From Tupaia tana (taxonomy: Eukaryota > Chordata > Mammalia > Scandentia > Tupaiidae): 64,000 bases of DNA. The DNA is taken from positions 20,260,779-20,324,778 of the forward strand of contig JAKSZU010000005.1 of assembly GCA_026018925.1 (NCBI GenBank), in the 5' to 3' direction. Below are positions 22,520 to 32,566 of the stretch, in pieces (position 1 is the stretch's first letter; each line of letters starts with the position of its first letter). The notes beneath the pieces were generated by a model, which saw only the letters and a program-made list of their open reading frames with translations, made no database searches and was not told the origin of the DNA. The position numbers were made by a program, and so were the translations under genes.

Positions 22520-22781
22520 TTTAATTTTTAGAGGGATTTTTGCTATAGGGTGCATGTGCTTACCAGAGAGACAGAGAGAGATAAAGAGACAGAAAGTAGG
22601 AAATCACTCCCCAGGGGGGATGGCCATGCCACAATCCCTTCTCCTCCATTCTGCTCTTGTGATTTTGGGCACACATGCACATGCGCCCGGTGAGAGTGTT
22701 AAGCCTCTCGGTCCAGGACTCAAACTGTGGTCAACTAAATGGGAGTCCAGTGACATAACCATTATGCCATCTGCTGGTCCC
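22520..22781 (-). mobile_element. Family A SINE
   Basis: Reverse copy ending 'CCATCTGCTGGTCCC' at 22781. The flanks TGACATGACTATTTATTT (22501) and TGACACAACTTATTTATTT (22782) are an imperfect target duplication. It is the first of three SINEs in the same orientation in 720 bp. Confidence 0.9.
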
Positions 22782-22801
22782 TGACACAACTTATTTATTT
22801 A

Positions 22802-23050
22802 TTTTTTTTTTGAGAGGTTTTTGCTATAGGGCACACGTGCTCACCAGAGAGACAGAGAGACAAAAAGTGAGAAATCACCCCCCAGGGAGGATGGCCACGC
22901 CACAGTCCCCTCTTCTCCATTCTCCTCTCGGGATCTTGGGCATGCATGCACATGTGCCCGGCCTGAGTTTAAACCACTGGGTCCGGGACTCGAACCGTGG
23001 TCAACTACATGGGAGTCCAGCAACATAGCCCTCATGCTAACTGCTGTCCC
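22802..23050 (-). mobile_element. Family A SINE
   Basis: Second of the stacked copies: 'GAGAGGTTTTTGCTATAGGG' to 'CTAACTGCTGTCCC'. It inserted in the T-rich flank duplication of the copy at 22520. Confidence 0.9.
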
Positions 23051-23062
23051 AACAACTATTTT

Positions 23063-23238
23063 TTTTAAAAAAAGTTTATTTACGTAATGCTTCTGAGAGA
23101 TGAGAGAGAGAGAGAGCACCACCCCCAACAGGATCCTCATGCTGTGATCCACCCCTATTCTTGGTTTGTGTGGATCACCAGCCCAGGCACCTGGACTTGT
23201 ACCGATTTATATTAACCCCCCACTACTGCCTGCCCCAG
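23063..23238 (-). mobile_element. Family B SINE, shortened
   Basis: Third of the stacked copies: 'AAAGTTTATTTACGTAATGC', GAGAGAGAGAGAG, 'CCCCCAACAGGATCCTCATG', 'TGATCCACCCC', ending 'CTACTGCCTGCCCC'. A 9-bp repeat AACTATTTT flanks it (23054-23062 and 23239-23247). Confidence 0.8.
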
Positions 23239-23319
23239 AACTATTTTGTACAATTTTTTAAGGGGCTAAAACAGTCATTTCTTTGATTGTTTCTCTTTAT
23301 ACCATGTAATACATTAGCA

Positions 23320-23420
23320 TTATTTACCCTTTTTATTTACTCATTTATTTTAACAAATATTTATGAAATACTGTGTCAGAAATTGTGCTATGCTTGAGAA
23401 AACTAAACTTGACTAGACCA
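23320..23420. repeat. L2-like terminal fragment
   Basis: 'CTCATTTATTTTAACAAATA', 'TTTATGAAATACTGTGTCAG' and 'AATTGTGCTATGCTTGAGAA' resemble the antisense L2-type 3' terminus (tcattcaacaaatatttattgagc). Confidence 0.45.
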
Positions 23421-24351
23421 CAGTCCATACTCTGGAGTGAGAGGGAAAGGTAAAACCAGCTCTGCAGTCAATCCACCAGTGCATATGAGCATGGTCTGTG
23501 CTGGTCTGCTATGCTCTAGGGACATAGGAGCAGCGATGGAAAGCTCTATGAAGCTGTCTTAACAGCCATCCTTAAGCACAAGTACAGATGTGCTGAGCCC
23601 GAGGCAAGACAAGAACACGGTCCAATAGTTTGGATATAGGGAATTTTATCTTGTTGAGAAAGCCAGAGGAAGGGTTACTAAGGGAGAATTGTTTAGGCTG
23701 ATTTCTAAACTTGCTGAAGTGAAAGTTAGTCAGACTAGGAAGCTCAAGGAGTGTCCCAAGTAAACAGCCCTTGTGCCAGGGAAACGAGGTGGGAAACATT
23801 GGAAGGCAGGTGTGCCCAATGAAGTGAGAGAGAGGGAGAGAGTGGGGCTAGGTAATCCTGCAAATTCCAAGCCTTCCAGAAGCACCATACAGCTGAGTTC
23901 CCTCTAGGAGGGCACTTAGTCTGTAAATTAGCGTCACCGTCAGCTGCAAATAGCAAGTGCTACCTAAGCAAATACACAGACAGACCCAAAATATAAAGGC
24001 TCAGAGTAGTTCAATCTAAACTCATTACCTCAAGGGGTTTTGTATTATACCTCAAAGCTTTTTAGTTAGTTTTACAACCATGTACCAAAGTAAAACCAGT
24101 GCTAATGAAATACCAGCCTCTGATTTTTGGCTCAGGGTTCCAAAGTTTTTAGACTTTTTAAGGTGGTCTAAATTTCAGTCACATTTGGGTCCGTCTTTGG
24201 TATTTCAGCAAACCAGGTGTTTCAAGATTGCTCAAGATTTTATAGACAGGGGTTGGAAAGAATCCAGTTATGACGTACATCTCCTTTCAGGAGGTGGAAA
24301 AAGTGATAAACAAAAGTGGTATCAGTGTGTAAGAGTGAATTTGTGGGGAGG

Positions 24352-24382
<31 letters not shown>

Positions 24383-25270
24383 AAGACAAAACAAAAAGAC
24401 TACCAAACCTTCAGAGTAGCAGGTCACTTTAGAAGTTTTTCCCCAATTGAGTAATAGTATCCATATCAGAGCTGAGTTTAGCAATTATTTCCATTGGGCC
24501 AGCTATTTGAGATGAAGGTTTGGGTTTATTTACAGAGGAAGATAAAAATTTTGGGAAGAATAAGTGTGACTTAAGATTTTTAAGAACAGCACACCCAGAT
24601 CTTAACATCATATGTAGATATCATCTTATTTTACCCTCCTTCAATCACAAAAAAGAAAATAAATAAGGCACATTCTCTGGATCTTTTGGATTACACGCTA
24701 GGTATAATTAATATGTCTGTTGAATTTCCTGTGTGGGTGGCACTGTATAACAGTTCAGAAAAAAAATGTTTCTTTCAACACTTTGACCATCATTAGTCAT
24801 TTGATTCAACTGTTTAGCACGTCATCAGCCTTCGCTCCATGGGTTTGTTTTTTCAGTGTTAGTAAGATTGTTTTCAGCATTACTGAGTGTATCGAGGGGA
24901 GGTATTGTTCATAGGTATCTTAATTTGTCTAAACTACACATATTAGTGAGATTTGTGATGTTTAAATGTCTATGAGATATAATGTTCCATCCCCTAAACT
25001 GGAATTCTCCAAAGTATAGATACATGTACATTCTCTTGGGAGGTTTGTGCTTTCATTTATTTTCTTTGATTCAAACCAGAGTACCTTTCACACCTCAGGG
25101 TAGGATTTGAGCGTGCATTCATTATATTTACCTTTGCTTGGTATTTAGCTGGTTGAAGTCATTGACTCTCTGAAAGTCTGGACTATAAGATAATGTGGTT
25201 GTCACAAATTAGAAAAAACGTGATGATAAACCATTAAATAGGGTAAAAAATACAGTTCTTCTGGACAGGT
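23421..25270. other. No feature recognised
   Basis: Unassigned sequence containing an A29 run (24352-24381). The 124-codon plus frame at 24080-24454 ends in a lysine tract made by that run and shows no domain. I do not support a gene here. Confidence 0.5.
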
Positions 25271-25274
25271 AAAA

Positions 25275-25453
25275 CAACCCAGAGGGTTAGTGGGAAGAAC
25301 GTGTGCTTTGGAATCAGAAACATTTGGCTCCAAATCCTGGTTTACCATTTATATTCTGTTTGCCCTTAAGCAAGTCATTAAATGATACTAAATCTCAATT
25401 TATTCAACTATAAATGGATATAATACATAAAAGTGAGGAATAGGGATAATATG
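25275..25453 (+). repeat. MIR element, 5' part
   Basis: 'GTTAGTGGGAAGAACGTGTG', 'GGAATCAGAAACATTTGGCT', 'AAATCCTGGTTTACCATTTA', 'CCCTTAAGCAAGTCATTAAA' are MIR in sense orientation. It continues at 25571 beyond a MITE. Confidence 0.8.
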
Positions 25454-25570
25454 AAAAGTCTTTAAAAAATGTGTCTCATGAAAAACTATTCATAGATTTT
25501 GAATTTTTCCCAGCAAATTATACCTGTACATTAATTCCATTTTCAATGAACTTTTGAAATACCTTTATAT
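25454..25570 (-). mobile_element. Hsmar2-like mariner MITE inside MIR
   Basis: Reverse relative to the other copies: 'AAGTCTTTAAAAAATGTGTC', 'ATTCATAGATTTTGAATTTT', 'TACATTAATTCCATTTTCAA', ending 'TGAACTTTTGAAATA'. It splits a MIR, which dates it as younger than MIR. Confidence 0.75.
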
Positions 25571-25650
25571 GTATAAATGATTTACCCAGTGCCTGTGTAT
25601 TTAGAACTAGGCACTTGCTAAATGACAGTTGTTGCTGTACTTAATAGTAA
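25571..25650 (+). repeat. MIR element, 3' part
   Basis: 'CCCAGTGCCTGTGTATTTAG', 'AACTAGGCACTTGCTAAATG' matches the MIR 3' end (agtgcctggcacatagtaggcactcaataaatg) and completes the interrupted copy. Confidence 0.7.
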
Positions 25651-26396
25651 TGATGATAGATATCATCTATAGCCAAATACTTCCACCCTCAGAGTTATCA
25701 CATCATTTAGAGATTGGGTTAATGTAAGTATAGTCCAAAGTATTACGTTAGGCCCATTTTGGACCTTAAATGGAATTGGAATTAGAGAGCTACTGAACCA
25801 GAAGTACTGAAATCAGGCAACAACAGATAAAAATTACAGGAGGATAGGTTTCAGCTAAACTAATGGATGATTTTTCTAATGACTAGGGATGTTGGCAGAT
25901 GAATGGGTCTGCCTCATGAAGTCCTGTGTTCCTAGTCTAAATGTGTCATAGCAGAAGCCAGTTGACAGCTGATTAGCAGTGATGCCGAGGAGATTTTTCC
26001 TTCAGGTGGGAATATGAGTGGAGTATCTTAAGAATTTGATTCTCTGGCATGGGAGAGAAAGAAGACCTTTTAGTTCAATGTCAGAAAGAATTACCCCCAA
26101 GGATATTTGCTTTGTTCCTGGACACTCAGTTCTCCTGTATTTGGAAGATAGAAAATGGAAGTTAATGCTCATTTATTTTGCAATTTAGATTTACGCATTC
26201 TGTATAATTTATAAGATCCACAAAGTTGTCATCAACTCTAATCTTTCACTTGCTTCTAGAGTCTCCTAACAATCTGGGAAGGTGATCACTGAACTTGTTC
26301 AGTCTTTTGTAGGGCCAGGAACTCTTGTAAGATTGGGTACAGGGGTGTTGTACAACTTTAACTCTTTGCAAATTCTTCAGTATATTTAGTTAAAAT
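25651..26396. other. No feature recognised
   Basis: Unassigned AT-rich sequence without recognisable repeat or gene content. Confidence 0.5.
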
Positions 26397-26442
26397 ATGA
26401 AGGATCTTCAGAAAGTTCATGTTGTGAGGAATGCATATGATG

Positions 26443-26705
26443 GGAACCAGCAGTTAGCGTAATGGCTATGTTGCTGGACTCCCACGTGGTCGACCGCGGT
26501 TCGCGTCCTGGACCTGGTGGCTTAAAACTCATGTCAGGCGCATGTGCATGCGTGCCCAAGATCTCGAGAGGAGAATGGAGGAGAAGAGATTGCGGCATGG
26601 CCATCCCCCCTGGGGGGTGATTTCTCACTTTCTGTCTCTCTGTCTCTGTCTGGCGAGCACACGCGCGCTATAGTGAAAACCTCTCCAAAAAAAAAAAAAA
26701 AAAGA
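26443..26705 (+). mobile_element. Family A SINE, young, inside MITE
   Basis: Full length, with many CpGs kept ('GGTCGACCGCGGTTCGCGTC', 'ACACGCGCGCTATAG'). The target duplication is AATGCATATGATG at 26430-26442 and 26706-26718. The head reads GGAACCAGCAG, a variant also seen in the copies at 39734, 50608 and 63369. Confidence 0.95.
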
Positions 26706-26719
26706 AATGCATATGATGA

Positions 26720-26723
<4 letters not shown>

Positions 26724-26756
<33 letters not shown>

Positions 26757-26771
26757 CATATATATATATAG
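26724..26771. repeat. (TA)n microsatellite
   Basis: TA run interrupted once by GCATA, inside the MITE next to the SINE's 3' target duplication. Confidence 0.95.
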
Positions 26772-26846
26772 CAAAAATTTTTTTGCACTAACATAAATTT
26801 GTACTTTAATTACATTTTTCCCACAAACTTTTTGAAATTCATGCCC

Positions 26847-27471
26847 ACATGAACTTCCCTTTCCTGAGGGATAAACTTTCCTTTTCTGAAGACTTCTGGG
26901 TTAAAAATCCTATGTAGGTCCTGGCAAATTCACCAAGTTACTGGCCTCTCAGCAGACGATTGCCTGGTGCATCCCAGTGGGACAAGGCAACCACCAAGTT
27001 GCCTTATGTGATGAATGCCTCTTTATATAACTGGGACTTCTCAATTACCACCACTTTGTCAAGACCTTTTAGGTACCTGTGCTACATCGTTAATCCTTTT
27101 GAGTTTGAGGTAGAGTTTCTATAAAGGTATTACATGCAAGAACCATCCCATATGAAGAATTTGAAGTACAACTAGTTTACACATAATCTTGTTTGTTTGT
27201 CTCCATCTTACTATTTATTATGAATTCTGATACTGCCATGTAGGGCTTGACAAACCACAACAACCCGTTGACCAAAGGAGAACAACTACCTCTTTTTGTA
27301 AATAAAAGTATTAGCTCTTTCTCTTAGGTATGTATCATCTGCAAATAATAACAGTATTTCTTCAAAGTTTCAAATTATGGTGTTTATTAAAATATCAGGC
27401 ATAACAGGGTCATGAAATATCTATCAAGATTTATTAATCAAAGTGTTGCAAATACAACCATCACTTACTTT
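26847..27471. other. No feature recognised
   Basis: Unassigned sequence up to the LTR boundary. Confidence 0.5.
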
Positions 27472-28541
27472 TGTTGGGGCAGAAACTGCTAGGCCTCATG
27501 GTTGTCTGGAGGAGTCCGACCCGGCGAGGCCCCAGGATCTGTCTGACCCCCCCCCCCCCCCCCCCGACCTTTGAGCTCCGCTTCCCGTCGGATCAACATG
27601 CTGGCAAGGCCACTGTTGTGCACCCCCCGCACCCCCGACCTTGGAACAAAGCTTGGGTCAATTAGCATGTCAGTAAGGCTGCTTGCTATTTGCTCCAGAA
27701 GCTGGTAGCCTTGCTGGGAAGCGACCCCCCTCTGACTCCCCAATTTACTACTATAAAAGAATTACATAGCTCTCTTATACATCCTGAGTATATGATAAAA
27801 TTTTCCAGGAACTCCCCTAACCGCTTCCCTTTGCAATAATCACCTACTATTAATTACAATGCTTTATCTCCATGGTCACAGTAGAGGGTGAGCTGAAGTT
27901 CTATCTAGGTGGAAATGGTCTTGACCTTTGGAAGGCCCTTTAAAATACATTTAAGGTAAACTTAATCCTTTCTTTATGTAGAATAGGATTAGGCCAAAAC
28001 TGGCCCAGGACACCCCCTACCCTCACCAAGAGAAATAGATATTTTAGGACTCCTCAAATCAAGTTTTAGATCCCTATAAAACTATGTAAGTTTCATTTTT
28101 TATTAAGATCCATAGGAACTAATATCTATTCTTGAGATTTTCTTTTCTCAGAGCCATTCCTAGTAATCACAAGATGGCTGCTGCACCGCTGCTTACCGGA
28201 ACCACTTTCCAGAAACTGCATTCCATGGAGACCCACCTACAATTCCGGAACTGCACTAGACCCACCCTTAATTCAATCCTGTATGGAACTTTTGTACCTT
28301 ATTGTTAAAAATGTTTATGAGCTGATAATTGAAACATGTAGCCCCTCTCCCATTTACTTGCATGTAACACATTTTCAATAAAAAGGCACGATGATTCCTA
28401 GCAGTTGTCACTCCCCAGAGAGCGATCTCTGGGGGTGTCTGGCATAGGACGTGCATGAAAAGGCACCGAGGCCTCTGTCTCCTGTTCACCTGCACCGCCT
28501 CCGTCGAGATAACCCACCCACGCCAAGGCTGGTCCCCGGCA
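27472..28541 (+). mobile_element. Endogenous retrovirus LTR, probably solo
   Basis: The GC-rich segment stands out from its AT-rich surroundings. It starts TGTTGGGG and ends CCCCGGCA, short imperfect inverted termini in TG...CA form as in retroviral LTRs. TATAAA occurs at 28075 and an AATAAA signal at 28377-28382. The part after the signal ('CCAGAGAGCGATCTCTGGGG') can fold. No gag, pol or env reading frame adjoins it. I could not find a convincing flanking duplication, so the boundaries, especially the left, are uncertain. It is about 1.07 kb, long for a solo LTR. Confidence 0.55.
27547..27565. repeat. Poly-C run (19 bases)
   Basis: 19 consecutive C residues within the LTR-like segment, beside two copies of a GACCTT...AGCATG-type direct repeat (27566-27612 and 27637-27680). 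Confidence 0.9.
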
Positions 28542-28960
28542 GTTGTCTGTGTTTTCTTGGACTTCTGCTGTGGCTAGACCTCATTTCCCTGCCTCCTTTG
28601 CAGCAGCTGTGATCCCAAGACTAAGTTTTGATCTATGGAATGAGGGTAATAGTAAGGAGCCACTTCTAGGCATAGTGTACAAAAGCCATTTGTGCTCGAT
28701 CTTATGTCTCTCCTCACCCACTGACTTCATAAGGGAGACTCTCGAGAACTAAAGAAGGCAGAATCACAGATGCAAAGGGCCTGAAGCAAGGAATGGTGGC
28801 ATAAAACTTCATCCACTGCCCCACATTAAACTGTGGTATGAGGGGCAATAACCCTGTGTTCTCACTAGCCGCTACAGTTAGAGGACTGTTAGAGCAGGTA
28901 ATCTACCATGACTATTCCATGATCAAACTGTTTTTATCCCTCCTGTATACAGGAATATGA
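28542..28960. repeat. Ancient dispersed repeat, unassigned
   Basis: 'GGACTTCTGCTGTGGCTAGA', 'CCTGCCTCCTTTGCAGCAGC', 'GTTTTGATCTATGGAATGAG' and 'AAGGAGCCACTTCTAGGCAT' match a common old mammalian repeat pattern (tggaatgtgagcagaagtgatgtgtgccacttccaggc). Another copy lies at 40023. It starts exactly where the LTR ends. Confidence 0.4.
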
Positions 28961-29145
28961 ATGAAACTTGTTAATGTTATTTACAAATTTAGATACAATA
29001 TGTTCACAATATTCTCTTGATCTAAATGAAAACCATTTATAGGAATTTTTCTTGATTAACTATTATAGGCTGCTAATAAGCCCTTGTTTTTCCAAAGTTT
29101 TCACCAATTATCTGTTAAATCATCCATCCCTTATTCTTGTCAATG

Positions 29146-29407
29146 TTTTTTTTTTTTAGAGGTTTTTGCTATAGGGTGCATGCGCTTGCCAGACAGACAG
29201 AGAGAGACAGAGAGACAGAAAGCAGGAAATCACCCCCCAGGGGGGATGGCCACGCTGCAATCCCTTCTCCTCCATTCTCCTCTCAGGATCTTGGGCACAC
29301 ATGCACACACGCCCGGCGTGAGTTTTAAGCCACCAGGTCTGGGACGCAAACCGCGGTCAACTATGTGGGAGTTCAGCAACATAGCCATTACGCTAACTGC
29401 TGGTCCC
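29146..29407 (-). mobile_element. Family A SINE, young
   Basis: Reverse copy from 'TAGAGGTTTTTGCTATAGGG' to 'CGCTAACTGCTGGTCCC', with 'ACGCAAACCGCGGTCAACTA' at the B box. The target duplication is weak (about TCAAT on both sides). Confidence 0.93.
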
Positions 29408-29671
29408 TTCAATTATTGAGAGGATTAATAACATACTTAATAGTCTATAGTCACTATGTGTCACTTTCCCTTTTTTGAAAATGTGTACATGTATGAGTTT
29501 TCTGAACTCTTCCTGGTCTCCATTTATGATTTTCATCTGCTTCTTACTTAATCATATTCCTTGCATATTTTGGGAAATGACTGGCTTAGTTTGGCCTAAG
29601 CTGGTTCAGGGGTCTTCTCATTTCTTTATATGTTTCCTTACCTTTTTTCTTTCTTTTAATGGTTATGTTTA

Positions 29672-29906
29672 TTTTTAAGGTCTGTTTATTTATTTCTTCA
29701 GAAAGAGAGAAAGAGAAGGAAAGACCAATGCTCCAAAAGGAGGCTTCTTGCTGCAATCCACCCCTAGTCTTAGCCATCCTGGCCCATGGACATGTGTACA
29801 CATGCCTGGCATGAGCAAAGAGACCCTGGGGCTGGAACCCTGGACCTTTTTATGTGGCTTCAGTATTGCAGAGCATGGCATGATGACTGCACCACTGTGG
29901 CCGGCC
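29672..29906 (-). mobile_element. Family B SINE
   Basis: Reverse copy: 'TCTGTTTATTTATTTCTTCA', GAAAGAGAGAAAGAG, 'TGCTGCAATCCACCCCTAGT', 'GGACATGTGTACACATGCCT', 'GGAACCCTGGACCTTTTTAT', ending 'CACCACTGTGGCCGGCC'. Confidence 0.85.
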
Positions 29907-29909
29907 TTC

Positions 29910-30720
29910 TCATGGTTTTAAAGACCCAGCTTAACCCCACAGACATCAACAAATTCATGTGATCAAAAGTGTTTCTTTGTCGTGGGCTTTCTTGTTTTTC
30001 TTTAACAACTTTGGAAGAAAAGTGGATGTCTCTATTCCTCTTTTCTGTGTGTTTTCCTACTATGTTTTTCACTATACGAAATTACAAAAATTAAAAAGGT
30101 TTAACTGTGGTGAATGAATAAATCTTTTTTTTTTTTCTCAATGGATTATACCATTTTTATTCCTCTAGGCAAGTTACAAGGAAAAAAAAAGCTCTCAATA
30201 AACATGTGTAAAGTGACTTTGAAATTATTTCTCAAAAGTTGTTGAAAGGTTTCTAGAGTTAGATTTGCTGAGAAACAGGGTGTGAATTCAAACATAGACA
30301 GGAACAACACTTTCCTGATTTTTTTTGAATGCTTTGAGATGTTATATGATACTCATCAGCACTTCAGAACAATCTCACTGAGGAAGCCCTGATTAGCCTC
30401 AGTGGCTTTACTCCACTCTGTGACTGTCAGATAGCCTGGTTGAAAACCACCACAGGGAGGCCACTCTGTGCTAAACCGTTTGTTCAAAGGGAAGATCTTG
30501 GAATTTTTTTGTTTGCCACTGGCACATAAACTAAAGTGGATAAGATGTTAAATTTGATCTTCAAAAGTGTGGGACTTAGGAAGAAATTAACTTTGAGTTT
30601 GCATGTTTCACAAGATTGAGCCATTTAGCACACAGAATGGTAAGGGAAACTAGAAGAGCAGGTTAAGAGGATCTGAAATATTAAATTTGACGTCACTTCC
30701 CTTTTAAAGGTGTACACAGT
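29910..30720. other. No feature recognised
   Basis: Unassigned AT-rich sequence with T- and A-runs near 30125 and 30183. Confidence 0.5.
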
Positions 30721-30724
30721 GAGA

Positions 30725-30985
30725 TCCGGCCTCTATGACACAGTGGGCAGCATATTGAACTGCAGTGCTGGAAGCCATATGGCCAGTGTGAGTTCGGATA
30801 TTCCACTTAGTGACCTGATACATGCTGGATGATCAATCCTGATGAGCTGACAAACTAGAGGGTGGGAGGAAGGGGAGCCCAGCTTGACCAGAACCTGTTG
30901 AGGATGCTTCTTTCTCTGTCTCTGTTTCTCTCTCTCATGTGCATACAAGTACTCTCTATCATGAATACAATAATCAAAGACATGT
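30725..30985 (+). mobile_element. tRNA-type SINE, old
   Basis: 'CCGGCCTCTATGACACAGTG', 'GGCAGCATATTGAACTGCAG', 'GCCAGTGTGAGTTCGGATAT' (B-box region), then TCTCTGTCTCTGTTTCTCTC and an A-rich end. It is intermediate between families A and B and diverged. Confidence 0.6.
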
Positions 30986-31024
30986 AAAGATATGCACTCT
31001 GATTAAATAAGACAAAGTAGCAAA

Positions 31025-31874
31025 ACTGGAGAGAACAATATGGAGATTCCTCAAAGACCTTCAACTAGAACTACCATATGATCCAGCAATTCCACTCCTG
31101 GGGTATCTACCGAAACGACAGGAGAATGCTCAATCAGAAAAGCACTTGCACAACTATATTTATTGCAGCACTATTCACGATTGCTAAAACATGGAACCAA
31201 CCAAAATGTCCACAAACAGTCGAATGGATTGAAAAAGTGTGGCACATATACTCCATGGAATATTATTCAGCCATAAAAAACAACAAGGCCCTGGAATTTG
31301 ATAGAAAGTGGACAAATATGGAAGATTTATTGCTGAGTAAAGCAAGTCAGGCTATGAAAGAGAGATATTGCATGTCTCTACTTAACATATACAAACTTTT
31401 CACACTCTATGGTAGAGACTGAAAGACTGGAGAACATAAAAGCATTAAAAATTGTTATGGACACTAGAGACAAAGTGGAAGTGGAAGGAGAGTGTGGGAA
31501 AGGAAGAGTACAATAAGGAAATTAGGAGAAAAATAAGGAAGATAAGATATTTGTGTATGTAGTATTCTCAACTGGACTGAGATGTGTATCACGTTGGGTA
31601 AAACATCTTTACAATCTAAATGATGTATAGCAATTGAATGTATAAATAATAATAATAATAATAAATATAAAAAAGAATAGTAGAACAAAAATTAATGATA
31701 CACATCATAATGTGGTGTTCTTTGCTGAAGACAATGAATATGGTATCATCCTTGATTTGATCATTGCATATTGTATGGATGCTTTGAAAATCCATGATGT
31801 ATGCCACAATGATGTATAGCATTTAAAATAAATAAACATTCTAAAATAAAATGAAATAGAGAGAAAAAAAAATA
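31025..31874 (+). mobile_element. 5'-truncated L1 with composite 3' end
   Basis: Begins inside ORF2 and includes the ORF2 C-terminus, the 3' UTR and two A-rich ends. The first end is near 31620-31690 ('GATGTATAGCAATTGAATGT' then (AAT)n). A further 180 bp follows, ending 'GATGTATAGCATTTAAAATA' and A-rich. The whole lies between GACAAAGTAGCAAA (31011-31024) and GACTAAGTGGCAAA (31875-31888), a decayed target duplication. 3' transduction or a duplicated 3' UTR would explain it. Confidence 0.85.
31078..31422 (+). pseudogene. L1 ORF2p C-terminal fragment
   Basis: An open 114-codon stretch of the L1 ORF2 protein C-terminus. It has the diagnostic block 'FIAALFTIAKTWNQPKCP', followed by 'WHIYSMEYYSAIKNN' and 'LLLSKASQAMKE'. 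It covers only the last tenth of ORF2p. The endonuclease and reverse transcriptase are absent because the insertion is 5'-truncated, so it is not functional. The retained open frame suggests this L1 is among the younger ones here. The neighbour at 61636 encodes the same block on the other strand. Confidence 0.9.
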
Positions 31875-31889
31875 GACTAAGTGGCAAAC

Positions 31890-32360
31890 CAATTAACTTG
31901 ACATTGGGTGAGGAATGTGAATGGAAAAGCGCAGGAGTCCTAGGCTACCAAGCTTAACTCAGCTGCCCTACCCAGCCTGAATCTGCCTCCTAATCTTAAA
32001 AAGGTAATTCAGTTCCACTCCTTGCCTTTTGGGGACATTTTGAGGATCCCTATAGGGTCATGATTATAGAATCATTTTGAGACCTTCATATTTTATACAA
32101 ATGAAATAACATTCTTTCCTTTAGGTAGGGAAATAAATGAATAAATTAATATTTTTCATTTTCCTAATATGATTCAAAATATGTGCTCAAGAACCCATCA
32201 TCTCCTTTCAGACCTTACATTCCAATTGATCTCTTATATAATTGCCCATCAAATGTGTTTTGCAGATCCATTCCAGGTCTAGATTAATGTCAATTGAATA
32301 ATTTAATTTGGGATACATTAACTTTAAAAAGGAGTATCATTCAACTTAGGTTATCAAAAA
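31890..32360. other. No feature recognised
   Basis: Unassigned AT-rich sequence between the L1 and a SINE pair. Confidence 0.5.
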
Positions 32361-32371
32361 TCAAAAGCAAT

Positions 32372-32553
32372 AGCTATGTTGGACTCCCATAGTCGACGGT
32401 TTCCCGGACCCGGTGGCTTAAACTAGTGCCCAGGATCCCGAGAGGAGAATGGAGGAAAGGGATTGCGGCGTCAATTTCCTGCTTTCTGTCTCCCTGTCTC
32501 TCTCTGTCTGTCTAGGTATAGCGAAAACCTCTCAAAAAAAAAAAAAAAAAAAA
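32372..32553 (+). mobile_element. Family A SINE riddled with internal deletions
   Basis: Near-consensus blocks ('GGACTCCCATAGTCGAC', 'CCCGGACCCGGTGGCTTAAA', 'GATCCCGAGAGGAGAATGGA', 'TATAGCGAAAACCTCTC') are separated by several missing pieces; the B box itself is gone. It has a long A tail. It abuts the 5' target duplication of the old SINE at 32567. Confidence 0.85.
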
Positions 32554-32566
32554 AAATCACTTTACC

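Larger units (their letters stand above)
26397..26846 (-). mobile_element. Hsmar2-like MITE split by a SINE
   Basis: The left part (26397-26442) begins 'GGATCTTCAGAAAGTTCATG'. The right part (26706-26846) has 'TTTTTTTGCACTAACATAAA', 'TTTGTACTTTAATTACATTT' and 'CCCACAAACTTTTTGAAATT'. Together they make a reverse-orientation MITE with a young SINE and a (TA)n expansion inside. Confidence 0.8.

Noticed and set aside
22520-23050. Segmental tandem duplication of one SINE
   Set aside because: The two copies differ at many sites and have different flanks, so they are separate insertions.
24080-24454. 124-codon open frame on the plus strand
   Set aside because: It is lengthened by a lysine tract from an A29 run and has no recognisable domain.
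27472-28541. A CpG island or gene promoter at the GC-rich segment
   Set aside because: The CpG content is low to moderate and the TG...CA termini plus AATAAA signal fit an LTR better.
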